Of a DNA stretch of 14,384 nucleotides, positions 12,194 through 14,384 are shown in pieces. The DNA is from an uncultured Clostridia bacterium (GTDB lineage Bacteria; Bacillota_A; Clostridia; Oscillospirales; Acutalibacteraceae), in contig CALAEU010000287.1 of NCBI GenBank assembly GCA_937891215.1, positions 1 to 14,384 of the forward strand. The letters run 5' to 3'. The translations under genes were made by a program, and so were the position numbers. The notes below the pieces were generated by a model. It made no database searches and was not told the origin of the DNA. It was given only the letters and a program-made list of their open reading frames with translations. Position 1 is the first letter of the stretch. Every line of letters starts with the position of its first letter.

Positions 12194-14384
12194 ATGAAAA
12201 GTTATAATTTTACAGGTAAGTGGATTGCTGCTACAACTGATACAGAAGACAGATTTGCACCACTTTTTAAGAAAAATTTTAAAATAAAAAAAGATGTTAA
12301 AAAAGCAGTGTTGTACATTTGTGGATTGGGATTGTTTGAGGTTAAAATTAACAATTGTTTACCAGATGACAGTGTGCTTAACCCTACACATTCACAGTAC
12401 AGTAGTACTATTTATTACAGAACTTTTGATGTTACAGCTCTTTTAAGGGAGAACGAAAATGAAATTACTGTCGAACTCGGCAACAGCTTTTATAATGAAC
12501 CAACACCAGTGTGGAACTGGCATATTGCATCTTGGAGAAACACACCAAGGTTAATTTTAGATTTAGCTATCGAGTACATAGATAATACAACTGAAATAAT
12601 TAAAAGTGACGAAACTTTTAAAGTTGCGTCAAATGGCGTTATTACAAAAAACAGTATTTATTGTGGTGAAACTCACGATATGAGAAATACTGATTTAATA
12701 TTTAAAGATGTAGTTTTAGTTGAAGCACCAACAGGCAAACTTACTTTGCAAAATAGCGAACCTATAAGAAGAATTAAAGAATATAAAGTTAAAGAAATAA
12801 AAAAAATGAGAGACAGTTCTTACATATTAACCGCGCCAGAGATGATTACAGGCTGGGCTAGAATAAGATTAGATGTACCAAAAGATACTGTAATTACTGT
12901 TACATATATGGAGCAGTTAAAGGAAGATGGCACGTTCCAGAAAATAGGTAAGGGCGAAGGTCACGATGGTAACTGGTGGCCAGAAAGTTATATTCAGCAC
13001 GATATATTTATAAGTAATGGTAAAGAATGTTACTTTGAACCAAAATTCAGCTATAAAGGTTTTAAATATATTGAAATTGCAGGTTGCCCGACTGAAATTA
13101 AAACCGAAGATATTGTACTTTACAAAGTGGCAAACGATGTTGAATTTATAAGTGAATTTAATTGCTCGAATTCGCTTTTGAACGATTTACATGCTTTAAT
13201 GCACAGAACAATTCTTAATAATTTACAAGGTAAACCAACAGATACGCCTGTCTGGGAAAAGAATGGTTGGCTTGGTGACCTTAACTGCGGTCTTACATCA
13301 ATGATGTATAATTTTGATTTGAAGTTGTTTTTAGAGAGTTTTACTACCACAATGAATGACTGTTTCAATGAGTTTAACTCAGTTCCTGTTATGGTGCCGA
13401 GTGCAAACTGGGGTTGGCAGAATTCTCCTGTGTGGAATACCGCATTTGTATTTACTGCAGAAGCACTTTTGCGTTTTTGTGACCATAAAGAGTTTGTAAA
13501 GAGTGTATACGAAAATCTCGTTAAATTTAGTAAAAATCAGATTGAAGCACTTAAAGAAAATGGTTGGGTATGGGGAACTAAAGGTCTTGCTGACTGGGTT
13601 GCACCTGTAAACAGCGAAAACGAAGAAGTTGACCCGAATACCTCTGAGGGTGCAGAAATTTGTGGTACGGGCTTTGTTTATAAAATGCTCGAGAGTATAA
13701 TTTATATTTCAGATGTTCTTGGAATTAAAAAGAATAATGACGAGTTCGAGAGTGCAAGGAAAAATATTTATAACGCATTCAATGAAAAATTCTTTAATAA
13801 GGAAAAGAATATTTATGAAACATTGTTCTGGGAGCAAAGAGGTAATAGAAGTAAATATCGTCAGACATCAAATTTAATTCCGCTCTCATTCGGTTTAGTT
13901 CCTGAAGAATATAAAAAAACAGTTTTTTCAAATCTCGTAGATGATATAAAATGTAGAGGTTATCACCTTGACACAGGATGTATTGGTACTAAATTCATTT
14001 TACCTGTTCTTCTCGATAATGGTGATATTACTACTGCATATAAGGTATTGACACAAAATACATACCCTAGCTGGGGCCATTGGCTTACGTTCGGTGATGA
14101 TTCCGCGTGGGAGAGTTGGGAAACCACAACACGTTCAAAAGACCACTATTTTCTTGCTACTTATGATGAAATTTTCTTCTCACACTTTGCAGGGGTTTGT
14201 AACATAGAAAACGGATTTTTAACATTCCAGATAAAACCTGTTTTAGATTGTGGACTTGAGTTTGTGAATTGTAAAATTAAAACTCCACAAGGTATTTTAA
14301 AAGTTGAATGGGAAAAGGAGGATAATAATTCTTTTAAAGTGAATATTACAGTGCCAGAAAAATCAACAGTAAATATTATTTTAA
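12194..14384 (+). CDS. GH78 alpha-L-rhamnosidase-like glycosidase (3' end cut by window)
   Basis: The ATG at 12194 has AAGGTGA at 6-nt spacing, and the frame stays open for 730 codons to the window edge. N-terminal beta-sandwich domains come first (KWIAATTDTEDRF, and NELTV-type segments such as ENEITVELGNSFYNEP at ~88-103). They are followed by the (alpha/alpha)6 barrel with the GH78 hallmark GKPTDTP at 346-352 and EKNGWLGDL at 355-363, where the general-acid region lies. The later barrel has GTKFILPVLLDNG, TYPSWGHWL and WESW (E640, the likely catalytic base region). The final part is the C-terminal beta domain, so probably only a few residues are missing. It should release terminal L-rhamnose from plant glycosides or polysaccharides. 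There is no signal peptide, so it is cytoplasmic. It starts 6 nt after the unknown gene upstream. Confidence 0.85.
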   Translation, partial: MKSYNFTGKWIAATTDTEDRFAPLFKKNFKIKKDVKKAVLYICGLGLFEVKINNCLPDDSVLNPTHSQYSSTIYYRTFDVTALLRENENEITVELGNSFYNEPTPVWNWHIASWRNTPRLILDLAIEYIDNTTEIIKSDETFKVASNGVITKNSIYCGETHDMRNTDLIFKDVVLVEAPTGKLTLQNSEPIRRIKEYKVKEIKKMRDSSYILTAPEMITGWARIRLDVPKDTVITVTYMEQLKEDGTFQKIGKGEGHDGNWWPESYIQHDIFISNGKECYFEPKFSYKGFKYIEIAGCPTEIKTEDIVLYKVANDVEFISEFNCSNSLLNDLHALMHRTILNNLQGKPTDTPVWEKNGWLGDLNCGLTSMMYNFDLKLFLESFTTTMNDCFNEFNSVPVMVPSANWGWQNSPVWNTAFVFTAEALLRFCDHKEFVKSVYENLVKFSKNQIEALKENGWVWGTKGLADWVAPVNSENEEVDPNTSEGAEICGTGFVYKMLESIIYISDVLGIKKNNDEFESARKNIYNAFNEKFFNKEKNIYETLFWEQRGNRSKYRQTSNLIPLSFGLVPEEYKKTVFSNLVDDIKCRGYHLDTGCIGTKFILPVLLDNGDITTAYKVLTQNTYPSWGHWLTFGDDSAWESWETTTRSKDHYFLATYDEIFFSHFAGVCNIENGFLTFQIKPVLDCGLEFVNCKIKTPQGILKVEWEKEDNNSFKVNITVPEKSTVNIIL

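Noticed and set aside
12188..14384. Gene-free region after the orphan operon
   Set aside because: Translation from the ATG at 12194 gives an uninterrupted GH78-type protein to the window end; it simply lacks a stop codon inside the window.

Overview
The window looks like chromosome from a low-GC, Gram-positive anaerobe of the Clostridia (Oscillospiraceae- or Lachnospiraceae-like, plausibly a gut bacterium). The evidence is the AT-rich composition, strong Shine-Dalgarno sequences (AAAGGAG, AAGGTGA), near-consensus sigma-A promoters with 17-nt spacers, short intergenic gaps with U-tailed hairpins, and a leaderless cell-wall peptidase of the type found in spore formers. Species cannot be named from the sequence.

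Left part (1-5800). Three tiny, tightly packed minus-strand genes of unknown function run off the left edge. Next come a YfcE-type metallophosphatase, a two-gene operon of polytopic membrane proteins (the first resembles DUF5058) with a clear promoter and a candidate operator, a LysM/PG-binding M14 gamma-D-glutamyl peptidase, a convergent glycerophosphodiester phosphodiesterase, and a second YfcE-type phosphodiesterase. The last two genes diverge from overlapping promoters that share one -35 region.

Middle (5840-8080). A 663-residue methyl-accepting chemotaxis protein (TM, Cache sensor, TM, HAMP, signalling hairpin) has its own terminator. That terminator overlaps the 3' end of the next, convergent gene.

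Right-centre (8062-12187) is the unusual part. A minus-strand operon starts from an extended -10 promoter. It encodes two tiny tandem ORFs (28 and 37 aa) that share a 38-nt repeat containing a perfect hairpin, then a 159-aa helical protein, then a 501-aa ClpX-like AAA+ unfoldase. The unfoldase keeps the GY.G pore loop and the IGF ClpP-docking tripeptide, but has no zinc-binding domain. Its C-terminal ~130 residues are homologous to the stand-alone 159-aa protein. By pattern they resemble the all-alpha domain of VirD4/TraG coupling proteins (inference). Divergently, from another strong promoter, a 239-aa helical protein appears to carry the same kind of domain. It overlaps a 350-aa orphan protein with a possible XRE-like segment. 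I could not match this divergent cluster to any named system, and it is the best candidate here for something undescribed.

Right edge (12194-end). A nearly complete cytoplasmic GH78 alpha-L-rhamnosidase-like gene starts 6 nt after the orphan gene and is cut by the window end. No tRNA, rRNA, CRISPR array, transposase or integrase was seen. No gene-free stretch exceeds about 260 nt.
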